Shown here: positions 9,319 to 17,579 of the stretch, piece by piece
How the letters are laid out: every line of letters begins with the position of its first letter
Position numbering within the stretch: the first letter of the stretch is position 1
NCBI GenBank assembly: GCA_947496175.1
Contig: CANMBU010000001.1
Coordinates: 496,001 to 560,000, forward strand
Reading direction: 5' to 3'
Length of the DNA: 64,000 nt
Origin: an uncultured Roseovarius sp.
GTDB taxonomy: Bacteria > Pseudomonadota > Alphaproteobacteria > Rhodobacterales > Rhodobacteraceae
Made by a program: the position numbers and the translations under genes
Notes under the pieces: model-generated
What the model saw: the letters and a program-made list of their open reading frames with translations, nothing else
Told to the model about the DNA's origin: nothing
The model's database searches: none

Positions 9319-9918
9319 TTAGTCGAACCAGACCAGACGGCACGTGCCGTAGGTGCGGCGGTCAGGAAATCCCATGTTCAGCCGTTCCCGGCACTTTTCG
9401 ACCGCGACTGTCACCGCGCTCTTTTTGGTGTCCTGACCCCAGGACATCCCCCACACCCCGGTTTCTGACAAAGCAATCGCTTTGGTCGCAGGACGGCTTT
9501 TGTATTCGCTGAGCGCGAGTGCGGACGTTTTTGACAAGGGCAAGTCATCCAGCACAAGAGGCGCGGCCGGAGCGATCCGCAGGATGACACGGCATTCGGC
9601 GTCATGCTCTTCACACCACGCCATAGCGGACGCATCAGCCATGTCTTGGGTGGAATGATTATCGGACCATCCATGACCGCCTGCCTCGCCCATGGCGAAA
9701 GCCGCATAGTAATCAGCGTTCTCGACAAGGCTCCCGTAGTCTTCGGCGGCGCTGCCTGAAACCGGCGCGTCACCGGTCAGGCTGATGACCGGCTCAGATA
9801 AGTAGGGAACAAGCCGTTCTGGCCCTCCACCAAATAGGCGGAAAGAGACGATAATTGCACACACAACCACGCCCAGTAGCGCGGCTTTGAGGTGCTTGCT
9901 TTGGTTTTCCCTGCTCAT
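9319..9918 (-). CDS. Membrane-anchored hypothetical protein
   Basis: I do not recognise a firm family. The product (199 residues from the ATG at 9918; a GTG at 9936 would add six) has one N-terminal hydrophobic segment (about 12-29) followed by a periplasmic domain. Within it are YYAAFAMGEAGGHG, a Cys pair in WCEEHDAECRVILR and a terminal YGTCRLVWFD. The spacing of AxA-x-WCxxxxxxC and later Cys recalls DUF4189-like periplasmic domains with disulfides, but this is a guess. It converges on mcd with four bases between the stops. Confidence 0.6.
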   Translation of the reverse strand: MSRENQSKHLKAALLGVVVCAIIVSFRLFGGGPERLVPYLSEPVISLTGDAPVSGSAAEDYGSLVENADYYAAFAMGEAGGHGWSDNHSTQDMADASAMAWCEEHDAECRVILRIAPAAPLVLDDLPLSKTSALALSEYKSRPATKAIALSETGVWGMSWGQDTKKSAVTVAVEKCRERLNMGFPDRRTYGTCRLVWFD

Positions 9919-9992
9919 GCCCCAAGGGTTTGCCACCGGTTTGTGTCAAATGAAGGAAACCAATTTGGCTTTCCCATGAAGGTATTGGGGCC

Positions 9993-10949
9993 TCAAAAGG
10001 CGTGTCCTGAAGCGAGTGACTTGAGCGTTTTATATAACAAAATCAACAAAGTGAGCGTCAGGAAAGCCAACAAAACCAAGCCCAGCCAATGATGGAACAT
10101 TGATCCAGATAGAGTCGAAAACCGCAAGGATGCCGTCGTCGCGGCAGCCAAGGGGAAGCTGAGCGCCCAGAAGGACAGTGAAAATGGCAACCGGAGGATA
10201 GCTGGGAGCTGCACCACCACGACAATCAGGAAGAACAGCGTAGAATTCATCAGGATGCGCGCCATAGGATCAAGCCCGGGGTTCAGGCTGGTCCAGCCCA
10301 GAAATCCAATAGCCGGCGGGGCAATCAAGATCACCAACGTCGGTTGAAGCCGTTCCGGCAGAGGGTCGTGAAACACCAGCCGGTTGATCACCATGGCCAG
10401 CAGCACGATCCAAAAGAGCAGTCCGATGGAGAGGAAAAACCAGCTGATTTCGATGTAGCCGAGCTGTGCTCCGGCCAGAGGTGCTATGACATTGCCAACC
10501 GCAGGAACGAACCAGGCCGGGGTTAGATGGCCATGTAAAAAGGCGCGCGAACCGATCCAACTTGAGATGACAGCCAAGGTCAAAATAAGCTGAAGCGCAG
10601 TCCCTATGATCCATATCCCGCGCGAGATTGGTTCTGACCAGGGTAAAGCCACAGCCGCGAGCAGCAGAAGGGAAATCGAGATCGCCGGGAAAAACGCCAG
10701 ACTGACGGGGTGGTTCCATTCGGCCTTCACGGCACCTGTAAAACGTAGAGCCTTCAGAGCATAGGCGGCGGTCACCAACATAAAGACGACAACTGTGATG
10801 AGCGCGCTGAGTATCGACATGCCGTGAGCCAAACTCAACACCCGTTCTCCTTCGGCCAGTGCCAGTGTCAGTCCGCTCAGTCCCATCACTGTGGTGAAAA
10901 GCGTCACTGGAAAACGAGCCAGCCAGGGAGAGGTGTCTTCAACCATCAT
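9993..10949 (-). CDS. TDT/SLAC1-type membrane transporter
   Basis: This 318-residue protein is almost entirely hydrophobic, with about ten predicted membrane segments, and resembles the tellurite-resistance/dicarboxylate transporter group (TehA, Mae1, SLAC1 anion channels). The LTPAWFVPAVGNVIAPLAG segment near residues 140-160 fits this family. GGAGTG precedes ATGATG at 10949. It begins six bases after dctM ends on the same strand, so it is probably co-transcribed with the TRAP genes and may move a related anion. Substrate unknown. Confidence 0.8.
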   Translation of the reverse strand: MMVEDTSPWLARFPVTLFTTVMGLSGLTLALAEGERVLSLAHGMSILSALITVVVFMLVTAAYALKALRFTGAVKAEWNHPVSLAFFPAISISLLLLAAVALPWSEPISRGIWIIGTALQLILTLAVISSWIGSRAFLHGHLTPAWFVPAVGNVIAPLAGAQLGYIEISWFFLSIGLLFWIVLLAMVINRLVFHDPLPERLQPTLVILIAPPAIGFLGWTSLNPGLDPMARILMNSTLFFLIVVVVQLPAILRLPFSLSFWALSFPLAAATTASLRFSTLSGSMFHHWLGLVLLAFLTLTLLILLYKTLKSLASGHAF

Positions 10950-10955
10950 TCACTC

Positions 10956-12461
10956 CTAATGCAGCCATCGCAGCAGGAACAAGGTAATCCCCGGAAACGC
11001 AACCAGAATGGCCACGCGCACCACGTCTGAGCCTACAAAGTAGAGCACCGCACGATAGGTTTCGGACATCCTTGTGCGCGGGTCCATGGCGTTGATTACA
11101 AAGAGATTCATCCCCACAGGCGGTGTGATCAGGCCGACTTCGACCACGATCAGAACCAGAATGCCGAACCAGATCGCCACTTCTTCGGCCTCGATGCGGT
11201 TGGCGCGGCCTTGGGTGATGTTGATATCCAGAGCGCGCATCATGTCGCGCGAAAGTTCCTGACCTGACGCGATAGCGGTCTCTATCGACCCGAGCATTTC
11301 GGCGGTCATGCCCTCGGGTATGCCGCTTGCCAGCACCTCGCGCGCGGCATCGGCTTGGAGTGCGGCGAGGGAGACAAAGTTGAAATCAAGCTGGCTGATG
11401 ATTGGAAAGAAGATTGGGATCGTCAGAAGGATCATCGACAGGCTGTCCATCAGGCAGCCAAAGACAAGATACAGCAGAAGGATGCAGATCAAGACCGACC
11501 AAGGGCTGAGGCCCAGGCCGATGACCCACTCCGACAAGGCTTGGGGCGCTTGGCTCAGTGCGAGAAACCCGTTGTAGAACGCGGCACCCAGAATGATGAA
11601 AAAGATCATCGCGGTATTGCGTGCGGTGGCGTGGAACGCGCCTTCCAGAGCTTTCCAGCCCATCCCACCTTTGAACAACGCAATCAGCCCGGTCCCCGCC
11701 GCTCCAACCGCTGCCCCGGCTGTGGGAGTGAACCAGCCAAGATAGATGCCCCCGACGACAAGCGAGAAAACCGCCAGAACCGGCCAGACGTCAATCAATG
11801 CACGCACCCGTTCGCGCATAGGCACAGGATCACGCGCGCCCGCGGCCTCGGGATGAAGGCGGGCATAGATGTTGATCGTGATCATGTACCCAATTGCCGC
11901 CAAAACCCCGGGCACAAAGGCCGCGAGGAACAGTTTGGCGATATTCTGGTCAGTCAGGATGGCGTAGATAACCAGCACCATGGATGGCGGGATGAGAATA
12001 CCCAACGTCCCGCCCGCAGCTAGCGTAGCTGTGGAAAACCCTCCGGAATAGCCATAGCGACGCAGCTCAGGCAACGCGACCTGGCTCATGGTGGCAGCGG
12101 TGGCCAGAGATGAGCCACAGATTGCGCCAAACCCTGCGCAGGCCCCTACTGAGGCCATAGCCACCCCGCCTTTGCGATGTCCGAGCCACGCCTCTGCCGC
12201 TTTGAAGAGCGCGGTGGACATGCCGCCCAATGTCGCGAAATGGCCCATGAGCAGAAACATCGGAACAATCGACAAAGAGTAGTTGGAAAAGGTCGAGTAG
12301 GTTTCATGCTTGAGCCGCGCTAGCGCCACGGTCCAACCATCGGTGATGGCAAAAAGACCTCCCAGCGCCACAAGGAACATGGCCAGCCCGATGGGCACCC
12401 GCAGGAAGATCAACCCCATCAAAACCGGGAAGGAGGCAATGCCAATCTCTAGGTTGCTCAC
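10956..12461 (-). CDS. dctM: TRAP transporter large permease
   Basis: DctM is the Na+-coupled 12-helix membrane component of a TRAP transporter. Family features include PIGLAMFL near 23-30, FGAICGSSLATAATM near 111-125, GGTLGILIPPS near 150-160 and EVGLITPPVGMNLFVI near 441-456. At 501 residues it is about 65 longer than usual: a hydrophilic insertion at about 361-429 splits the FFPIISQLDF and WFGILVLIVV segments that are normally adjacent. It overlaps dctQ by four bases, indicating coupling. The insertion is in frame and not a frameshift. Confidence 0.93.
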   Translation of the reverse strand: MSNLEIGIASFPVLMGLIFLRVPIGLAMFLVALGGLFAITDGWTVALARLKHETYSTFSNYSLSIVPMFLLMGHFATLGGMSTALFKAAEAWLGHRKGGVAMASVGACAGFGAICGSSLATAATMSQVALPELRRYGYSGGFSTATLAAGGTLGILIPPSMVLVIYAILTDQNIAKLFLAAFVPGVLAAIGYMITINIYARLHPEAAGARDPVPMRERVRALIDVWPVLAVFSLVVGGIYLGWFTPTAGAAVGAAGTGLIALFKGGMGWKALEGAFHATARNTAMIFFIILGAAFYNGFLALSQAPQALSEWVIGLGLSPWSVLICILLLYLVFGCLMDSLSMILLTIPIFFPIISQLDFNFVSLAALQADAAREVLASGIPEGMTAEMLGSIETAIASGQELSRDMMRALDINITQGRANRIEAEEVAIWFGILVLIVVEVGLITPPVGMNLFVINAMDPRTRMSETYRAVLYFVGSDVVRVAILVAFPGITLFLLRWLH

Positions 12462-13042
12462 CCGTCCATCCCCTGACGGCTGGGAAGGATCACACGGCCG
12501 CTGGCCACCTCAACAATCCGCGCCCCTGCGACATAGACCCCGACCAGCGCCGCAATACTGGATGCCGCAAGACTGGCCCCATAGCTCCACCAGATCGGGA
12601 ATTGCAGATCATAGGTCGTCTCGTTGTACTGCATTTTTTCTTGCAGCCCGGCAAAGAGCCGCAGCGCAATCAGGATCAGAACAGCCGCAAAAATCACGTC
12701 AATCAGCACCTGCAAGGCGCGGTTGATACGCAACGGCAGTCTTGAACTAAAAATATCAACAGATGCGTGGCTCCCTGAAATCTGGCAGAGCGGCAGGAAA
12801 CAGAAGATGACAAAAGCCATGCCGACCTCGACCATCTCGGTGTCTCCAAAGAGTGGCCCGACCCCAAGGTCCAACGCGGCTTGTGCAAATTCGGGAAACA
12901 CGCTCTCGGCAACGGCACTGTGAAAAAAGCTGTTTCCAAGCCCGCCGAGAACCGACACGCAGGTGATCAGGATCAAACCGGTCAGAACCAGCCCGCCCAA
13001 AACCGCCATACCGCGTGCCAGTGCCAGAACCAATCGCGGCAT
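12458..13042 (-). CDS. dctQ: TRAP transporter small permease
   Basis: This 194-residue protein has four membrane segments (about 10-35, 75-95, 115-140 and 155-180), the topology of DctQ subunits that pair with DctM. FHSAVAESVFPEF in the first periplasmic loop makes it slightly longer than minimal DctQ. The start is preceded by GGGGGCAAGGC. It sits between dctP and dctM and its stop overlaps the dctM start (ATGA), the usual order of a three-gene TRAP system. Confidence 0.88.
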   Translation of the reverse strand: MPRLVLALARGMAVLGGLVLTGLILITCVSVLGGLGNSFFHSAVAESVFPEFAQAALDLGVGPLFGDTEMVEVGMAFVIFCFLPLCQISGSHASVDIFSSRLPLRINRALQVLIDVIFAAVLILIALRLFAGLQEKMQYNETTYDLQFPIWWSYGASLAASSIAALVGVYVAGARIVEVASGRVILPSRQGMDG

Positions 13043-13060
13043 GCCTTGCCCCCTGAAAGC

Positions 13061-13087
13061 ACCGCGCCGCCCCTTTAGCAGCGCGGT
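13061..13087 (-). promoter_or_regulatory. RNA hairpin between dctP and dctQ
   Basis: ACCGCGC (13061-13067) and GCGCGGT (13081-13087) form a perfect 7-bp GC stem in the 54-bp gap between the dctP stop and the dctQ start. Hairpins after binding-protein genes commonly stabilise the upstream message, so binding protein exceeds permease. No T run follows, so it is not a strong terminator. Confidence 0.5.
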
Positions 13088-13096
13088 TCACATTGC

Positions 13097-14119
13097 TTAT
13101 TCGCTTTTTTCCGCGATCAGCCCGCGCGCCTGATCAACAAGTGCCTGCCCGTCAAAACCTTTGTCGTTCATCTCAGCAATCCACTTCGCTTCAACATCAC
13201 TTGCGGCCTCTTTCCACTCGGCCACCTGTTCAGGCGTCAGATCGATGATGTTGTTGCCGCGCTCTTCGGCCAGCTCTCGAGCGGGGCCATCAGAATCCTG
13301 CATGATCTTACCGGCAAGAGCTGAGAAATCCGCGCCTGACTGACTGTCGATAGCCGCTTTCAAGTCGTCCGGCAGGCTTTCGTATTTTTCCTTGTTCATC
13401 GCAAAGATGAAGGCGGCCGTGTAGAGCGACTCGTCCCCAAATGTCGTATGGTTTTCCACCAGTTCCGGCACTTTCAGAGCCGCCGTGACCTCCCACGGGA
13501 TCACGCCCGCATCGATTACACCCTTGGACAGCGCCTCAGGCATTGCAGGCACGGGCATGCCTTTGGGTGTCGCTCCAAGCTCGCCCAGCATACCGGTGAT
13601 AATCCGTGTCGGACCACGTACAGTCATACCATTGAGATCACTGATGTTTTCAACGGGCTCCGCTGAATGGATCACACCCGGACCATGCACCCAGACGCCC
13701 AGGATTTTAAGATCCTTAAAGTCCTTGTCCATCATGTTGGCTTCGGCAAATTCCCAATAGGCGCGCGACGTGTCCTCGGCATTGGTCATCATGAACGGCA
13801 GTTCAAAAACTTCGGCCTGCGGGAAGCGGCCCGGTGTATATCCGGCAACCACCCAGATGATATCCGCCACGCCGTCCTGAACCTGACTGATCAATTCCGG
13901 CGGTTTTCCACCCAGTTGCATTGAAGGAAAATGATCAATCTGGATCTTGCCGCCGGACGCTTCTTCGACGCGCTCCGCCCAAGGCTCAAGGATCAGTTTG
14001 GGCACATTCGCCTGAGGTGGCAAAAACTGGTGCATTTTGAGCGTTACATCGGCCGCCAGAGCGCCCGTTGACATGAGTGCCGCGATAGCCGCGCTCGCGG
14101 TCAGCCTTAGCATTTTCAT
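13097..14119 (-). CDS. dctP: TRAP transporter substrate-binding protein
   Basis: This is the periplasmic solute receptor of the TRAP system (340 residues). The signal peptide has KML, a hydrophobic core and a GALA-AD cleavage site near residue 22. Family features include MTVRGPTR near the ligand-binding arginine and DAGVIPWEV. The ATG at 14119 follows GGGAGGA at good spacing and gives a normal signal peptide; the frame extends further upstream to 14158 without a better start. Adjacent FAH-family hydrolase and permeases suggest an organic acid ligand, perhaps aromatic-derived, but no ligand can be read from the sequence. Confidence 0.93.
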   Translation of the reverse strand: MKMLRLTASAAIAALMSTGALAADVTLKMHQFLPPQANVPKLILEPWAERVEEASGGKIQIDHFPSMQLGGKPPELISQVQDGVADIIWVVAGYTPGRFPQAEVFELPFMMTNAEDTSRAYWEFAEANMMDKDFKDLKILGVWVHGPGVIHSAEPVENISDLNGMTVRGPTRIITGMLGELGATPKGMPVPAMPEALSKGVIDAGVIPWEVTAALKVPELVENHTTFGDESLYTAAFIFAMNKEKYESLPDDLKAAIDSQSGADFSALAGKIMQDSDGPARELAEERGNNIIDLTPEQVAEWKEAASDVEAKWIAEMNDKGFDGQALVDQARGLIAEKSE

Positions 14120-14141
14120 GAATTCATCCTCCCAAAATCGG

Positions 14142-14182
14142 ATCGTTTCTCTGGTCAATCCGCCAGAGTTGCTCGAAACGAT
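14142..14182 (-). promoter_or_regulatory. Nested RNA hairpin upstream of dctP
   Basis: An outer stem ATCGTTT (14142-14148)/AAACGAT (14176-14182) encloses an inner stem CTCTGG (14149-14154)/CCAGAG (14163-14168) with a one-sided bulge. It lies in the gap between the FAH-family gene and dctP, about 23 bases from the dctP start, so it could protect a processed dctP transcript or modulate its translation. Confidence 0.5.
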
Positions 14183-14222
14183 GACATTATTGTTCCGCCA
14201 TTTGCAACCATCAAGCGGCGTG

Positions 14223-14918
14223 TCATCCCGAAAACCAAATCTCTACCGCATCCAAGCCATCGACCTGTCCAACCAGATGGCTGCCCTGTGCAACCGGCCC
14301 AACCCCTGCTGGTGTTCCAGTCATAATCAGGTCGCCAGGCATAAGGTGATAGAACCGCGACAGATGCGTGATGATTTCCGGCACAGACCAAACCATGTCA
14401 CTCAGCGGGGCCTCCTGAACACGCGCACCATTGTGATCGAGCCAAATTGTTTGGTCACCGATCTCTCCGAACTCCGATCTGGGTGATACGCGACCAAGAA
14501 TGGCGGCATTTTCAAAATCCTTCCCGATATCCCAGGGGCGACGCTTTTCCTTGGCTTGTGCCTGTAGGTCGCGCCGCGTCAGATCTATACCGCAGCAATA
14601 TCCGAAAACCGCGTCCATAGCATGCTCGACATTTACATTGGCCGCCTCACTATCAAGGGCCACGACGAATTCCATCTCAAAGTGGCAATTCTCTGTCTCT
14701 GGTGGCATTGGGATTTGCGTGCCACTGGCACAATAGGCATGCGCAGATTTATTGAAGTACCACGGCGCTTCACGGTCCACCTCGTTGCCCATTTCAGCGG
14801 CATGAGCGGCATAGTTGCGCCCCACACAAAAGATACGGCGGATGGGGAACTGAGCATCCTGTCCAGTTACAGGCAACATTGGGTTTTGAGGCGGCTCGAA
14901 TAACGTTTTTGTGGGCAT
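14223..14918 (-). CDS. Fumarylacetoacetate hydrolase family protein
   Basis: FAH-fold enzymes cleave C-C bonds or hydrate and decarboxylate keto acids, using a divalent metal. The 231-residue product has the single-domain core: IFCVGRNYAAHAAEMG (29-44), metal-ligand glutamates in CHFEMEF (E81, E83), GYCCGIDLTRRDLQ, and TGTPAGVGP near 200-208. The length and GRNYxxH motif fit fumarylpyruvate or acylpyruvate hydrolases, as at the end of the gentisate pathway, but no other gentisate gene is nearby. It leads the TRAP genes on the same strand and may process the imported acid. Confidence 0.85.
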   Translation of the reverse strand: MPTKTLFEPPQNPMLPVTGQDAQFPIRRIFCVGRNYAAHAAEMGNEVDREAPWYFNKSAHAYCASGTQIPMPPETENCHFEMEFVVALDSEAANVNVEHAMDAVFGYCCGIDLTRRDLQAQAKEKRRPWDIGKDFENAAILGRVSPRSEFGEIGDQTIWLDHNGARVQEAPLSDMVWSVPEIITHLSRFYHLMPGDLIMTGTPAGVGPVAQGSHLVGQVDGLDAVEIWFSG

Positions 14919-14982
14919 CGACGGGTCTCCCTTTGTTCAGAAGATATGCGCAGGTCTGACACAAGGCTACAACTGACAAGAT

Positions 14983-14996
14983 GCGCAATCTTGCGC
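14983..14996. promoter_or_regulatory. GCGCAA-TC-TTGCGC palindrome upstream of the FAH/TRAP unit
   Basis: A perfect 6-bp dyad with a two-base spacer lies about 65 bp before the first gene of the minus-strand FAH/TRAP unit and about 95 bp before the divergent DUF1045 gene. This is a plausible operator position for either. The regulator is unknown. Confidence 0.4.
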
Positions 14997-15089
14997 GCGA
15001 CAGAGAAGCCATGGCATGTGCCGGTAGAACAAACTTAGCTATTGCGTCGTTGCAGGACAAAGCAAAGTGCTCAGATAGGCTCGGCCCGC

Positions 15090-15776
15090 ATGAATTTTAT
15101 CCGCTATGCCATTTATTTCACCCCCGCCCCAGGCCCCCTGGCAACGTTTGGCGCCGGTTGGCTTGGCTGGGACATTTTGACAGGACAGATACCACGGCCG
15201 CCAAGTATCCCGGAACTGGCCAATATCAGGCAAAACATCACTCGAACCCCAGGCAAATACGGCTTTCATGCAACGATCAAACCGCCCTTCCGGCTGGCCC
15301 AAGGGCAATCTGAGGCAGATCTCTGCGCCGGGTTTGAGGCGCTGTGTGCAGGCTTGAAACCGGTGAAGTTGAAGGGCCTTGCGCTTGCGCGCTTGGGGCG
15401 ATTTCTGGCGCTTGTACCAGAAGGAGACACATCTGCTCTTGGTGCACTTGCATCGCATGCTGTACGCGACCTTGATCCCTTTCGCGCCCCGCTGACAGAC
15501 GCCGAGATCGCGAAACGTCGGGCAAGTAACCTGAACGCCGAACAGGACGCGCTCTTGCTGCGATGGGGGTATCCGTATGTGATGGATGCCTTTCGGTTTC
15601 ATATGACGCTGACCGAAAAAATGCCCAAAACGCAGGCTAAATCTGTGCAAGACATCCTTGAGTCGCATGTCATGCCGCATGTACCCCGCCCCTTTGATGT
15701 CGATGCGCTCAGCCTTGTTGGCGAGGACACCCAAGGACGGTTTCATCTGATCCAACGGCTGGCTTTGCAAGGCTAA
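15090..15776 (+). CDS. DUF1045 protein, 2H phosphoesterase-like
   Basis: This 228-residue protein belongs to the DUF1045 family, often found with carbon-phosphorus lyase genes and labelled a phosphonate metabolism protein. It carries two histidine motifs spaced as in 2H phosphoesterases: FHATIKPP (H60) and FHMTLTEK (H171). Members may act on cyclic phosphates, as in C-P lyase pathways. No phn genes are in this window, so the link to phosphonates is from family knowledge only. The ATG at 15090 starts the conserved N-terminus (YAIYFTPAPGPLATFGA). Confidence 0.85.
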   Translation: MNFIRYAIYFTPAPGPLATFGAGWLGWDILTGQIPRPPSIPELANIRQNITRTPGKYGFHATIKPPFRLAQGQSEADLCAGFEALCAGLKPVKLKGLALARLGRFLALVPEGDTSALGALASHAVRDLDPFRAPLTDAEIAKRRASNLNAEQDALLLRWGYPYVMDAFRFHMTLTEKMPKTQAKSVQDILESHVMPHVPRPFDVDALSLVGEDTQGRFHLIQRLALQG

Positions 15777-15943
15777 GGTATAATGATTTCAGATGTTTAT
15801 CTGACTTTCGGGCGTGCACTCCACCGCTATCTGAAGGCTTGTACCCTCCAGCTATGACCACAAACGCGCCAATTTGGTCATTTTCTCGCCCTTTTCCTTA
15901 ACTACGCAGCCTGTCGGAATTCTACGAATAGAGGGATACATTC

Positions 15944-16087
15944 ATGGATACGTTTGTGATGGTTGCCATCGGGTTGATGGTTTTGTTCGGCGCAGCGCTG
16001 ATGGGCAAAATGCTCAAGGATATCTTTCCCGGCACCTTGTTTGGCGCCTCCAAAAAGCGCGAAGCCAAAGACACGCCTGCCGAATAA
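15944..16087 (+). CDS. 47-residue membrane peptide
   Basis: A short frame encodes a 47-residue product with one hydrophobic helix (about residues 3-22, TFVMVAIGLMVLFGAALMG) and a basic, Lys/Arg-rich C-terminal tail. GAGGGATA lies about ten bases upstream of the ATG. The helix-plus-basic-tail pattern suggests a single-pass inner-membrane protein. It stands alone between the DUF1045 gene and a gene-poor stretch. I do not recognise the family, and codon pattern and ribosome-binding site are the only support. Confidence 0.5.
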   Translation: MDTFVMVAIGLMVLFGAALMGKMLKDIFPGTLFGASKKREAKDTPAE

Positions 16088-16494
16088 TGTGCGACCTTGC
16101 GCTTCTGATGATGTAGCGCAAATCGCAAAGCTGCTGTCAGCATGAGACCCAAACGCGTGCGTTAGCCGCAGGACATTCGGTGCCTTTGAGTGCATCGAGC
16201 CAGTTCAAATCAATCCAGATTTTATCGTGATGCGAGCCTAAAGCGCTTTGCCTTTAACCTGCGACATCAGCAAAAGGCGAAACGCGCGCAACGATTAAGT
16301 GTCGCGCTGCATTTCGCGGTCATCTGTGAGTAAGGTTTATCGCGTAGCGCTTTGAACAGGAATGGGCGTGCCGAGGAATAACCTTTGAACTGTCACAGGT
16401 TTTTCACAACTTGTTCATGGCGATGTCGCGTTCTTCTCTGAATGTGAGTTTGTTAAAAGTCCCCAGCTTTTTTCAAGTTATTTGAGTACCAAAC
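16088..16494. other. Gene-poor stretch with possible untranslated transcript
   Basis: About 400 bases hold no convincing protein gene on either strand. A partial palindrome pairs GCCTTT (16250-16255) with AAAGGC (16273-16278), flanked by imperfect complement (GCGCTTT/GAAACGC), and may be a dispersed intergenic repeat. The stretch ends in a strong terminator at 16495-16522, so it may encode a plus-strand small RNA. I see no clear promoter for it. Confidence 0.4.
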
Positions 16495-16522
16495 AGAGCG
16501 GCCTCTTATGGCCGCTCTTTTT
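16495..16522 (+). terminator. Strong orphan Rho-independent terminator
   Basis: AGAGCGGCC (16495-16503) and GGCCGCTCT (16510-16518) pair perfectly around a six-base loop and are followed by a T run. The nearest plus-strand gene upstream ends about 400 bases away, so the terminator probably closes an untranslated transcript. Confidence 0.8.
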
Positions 16523-16571
16523 CGTCTGCCCTCGATTTGGCTCCAAAATCCAGGTGCGCGGGCGTGACCAA

Positions 16572-16600
16572 TTGACCCCATCACGTCGATCGTCTTGAAT
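16572..16600 (+). promoter_or_regulatory. Candidate promoter of the TetR gene
   Basis: TTGACC (16572-16577) and TTGAAT (16595-16600) are spaced by 17 bases, about 30 bases before the chosen ATG at 16630. The -10 match is only moderate. Confidence 0.4.
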
Positions 16601-16629
16601 TGGCACATACGCAAAAGTATGTCGAACGC

Positions 16630-17166
16630 ATGGCTCGCATTTCCTCACGTCTGGGACCCGGCGACTGGCTAAAAGCCGGCGCGAAAGCCTTGGCAAGTGC
16701 AGGGCCAGACGCGCTGAAAGCTGAGCCACTTGCTGTCCGGCTGAAGGTCTCGAAAGGCTCTTTTTACTGGCATTTTCGCGACGTTCCAGCCTTCCAAAAG
16801 TCGTTGTTGCAGGAGTGGGAAGTCAACGCGCTGACGCACAGCGAAGACGTCAGGGATGCAGATGACGCTCCAGTTGCGCAGTTAAGATCTCTGGCGCAGG
16901 CCTTTGCCACACTCGATAAGCTGGAAATAGCGGTTCGAAGCTGGGCGCAAGCCCACAAAGGCGCGCGCAGGTCCGTAGAGCGCATCGATACTTCACGTCT
17001 TGGGTTTTTACACAATGCGCTGACTGAAATTGGAATCGCCAACCCAGAAATGGCACGTATCATCTACGCGGCAGCGATCGGGATGAACGGGATCGGGAAG
17101 CAGGCCCCAAGCGACAACGCCGCGGCCATTGGATCGCTGGTCGATCTGGTACTTGCATTGCGATAG
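16630..17166 (+). CDS. TetR/AcrR family regulator
   Basis: The 178-residue product has an N-terminal TetR-type DNA-binding domain with the recognition region LAVRLKVSKGSFYWHFRD (about residues 36-53) and a C-terminal helical ligand domain. The ATG at 16630 is preferred to one at 16600 because it lies just before the domain and downstream of a candidate promoter. The META-domain gene follows two bases after its stop. Ligand and targets are unknown. Confidence 0.85.
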   Translation: MARISSRLGPGDWLKAGAKALASAGPDALKAEPLAVRLKVSKGSFYWHFRDVPAFQKSLLQEWEVNALTHSEDVRDADDAPVAQLRSLAQAFATLDKLEIAVRSWAQAHKGARRSVERIDTSRLGFLHNALTEIGIANPEMARIIYAAAIGMNGIGKQAPSDNAAAIGSLVDLVLALR

Positions 17167-17168
17167 AT

Positions 17169-17561
17169 ATGCGGTTTGCGTTCACCTTCCCTTTACTTGT
17201 TGCTCTGTTTCAGTGCAGTGGCGATGAAACGCTATCGGGCTATGGCGCGTCGGACGCAACTTGGAAGCTTGTTGAAATAGACGGCCAAGTCTTTCCCGCC
17301 GATGCCACGATAAAATTCCCAGAAGAAGGCAAAATCACCGGCGAAGGCCCATGCAACCAGTTTTTCGGCTCACAATTAGAACCCTACCCATGGTTCAAAA
17401 CCGAAAACCTCGCCAGCACGCGTCGCGCGTGCCCTGATCTGGAGGCCGAAACGTGGATGCTGCAAAGCTTGGACAAGATGACTTTGGCTGAAGTGTCAGC
17501 AAACGCGCTCATCCTCAACAATGATGCAGGCGGTGAAATGGTTTTCGAAGCGGTGCGCTAA
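17169..17561 (+). CDS. META domain lipoprotein
   Basis: The 130-residue product has a short signal peptide ending in LVALFQCSG, close to a lipobox with Cys16. A META domain follows (about 28-128), with the typical CNQFFG-like centre (GPCNQFFGSQL) and TRRACP...E segment also seen in HslJ. META-domain proteins are outer-membrane or periplasmic and sometimes linked to novobiocin resistance or motility; their biochemistry is unclear. The gene starts two bases after the TetR gene ends, so the two are probably co-transcribed. Confidence 0.8.
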   Translation: MRFAFTFPLLVALFQCSGDETLSGYGASDATWKLVEIDGQVFPADATIKFPEEGKITGEGPCNQFFGSQLEPYPWFKTENLASTRRACPDLEAETWMLQSLDKMTLAEVSANALILNNDAGGEMVFEAVR

Positions 17562-17579
17562 CGCTTTTCGCGAGACACT

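Noticed and set aside
16395..16412. DnaA-box-like TTTTTCACAAC, possible origin signal
   Set aside because: A single weak match without clustered boxes, AT-rich unwinding segment or dnaA nearby.
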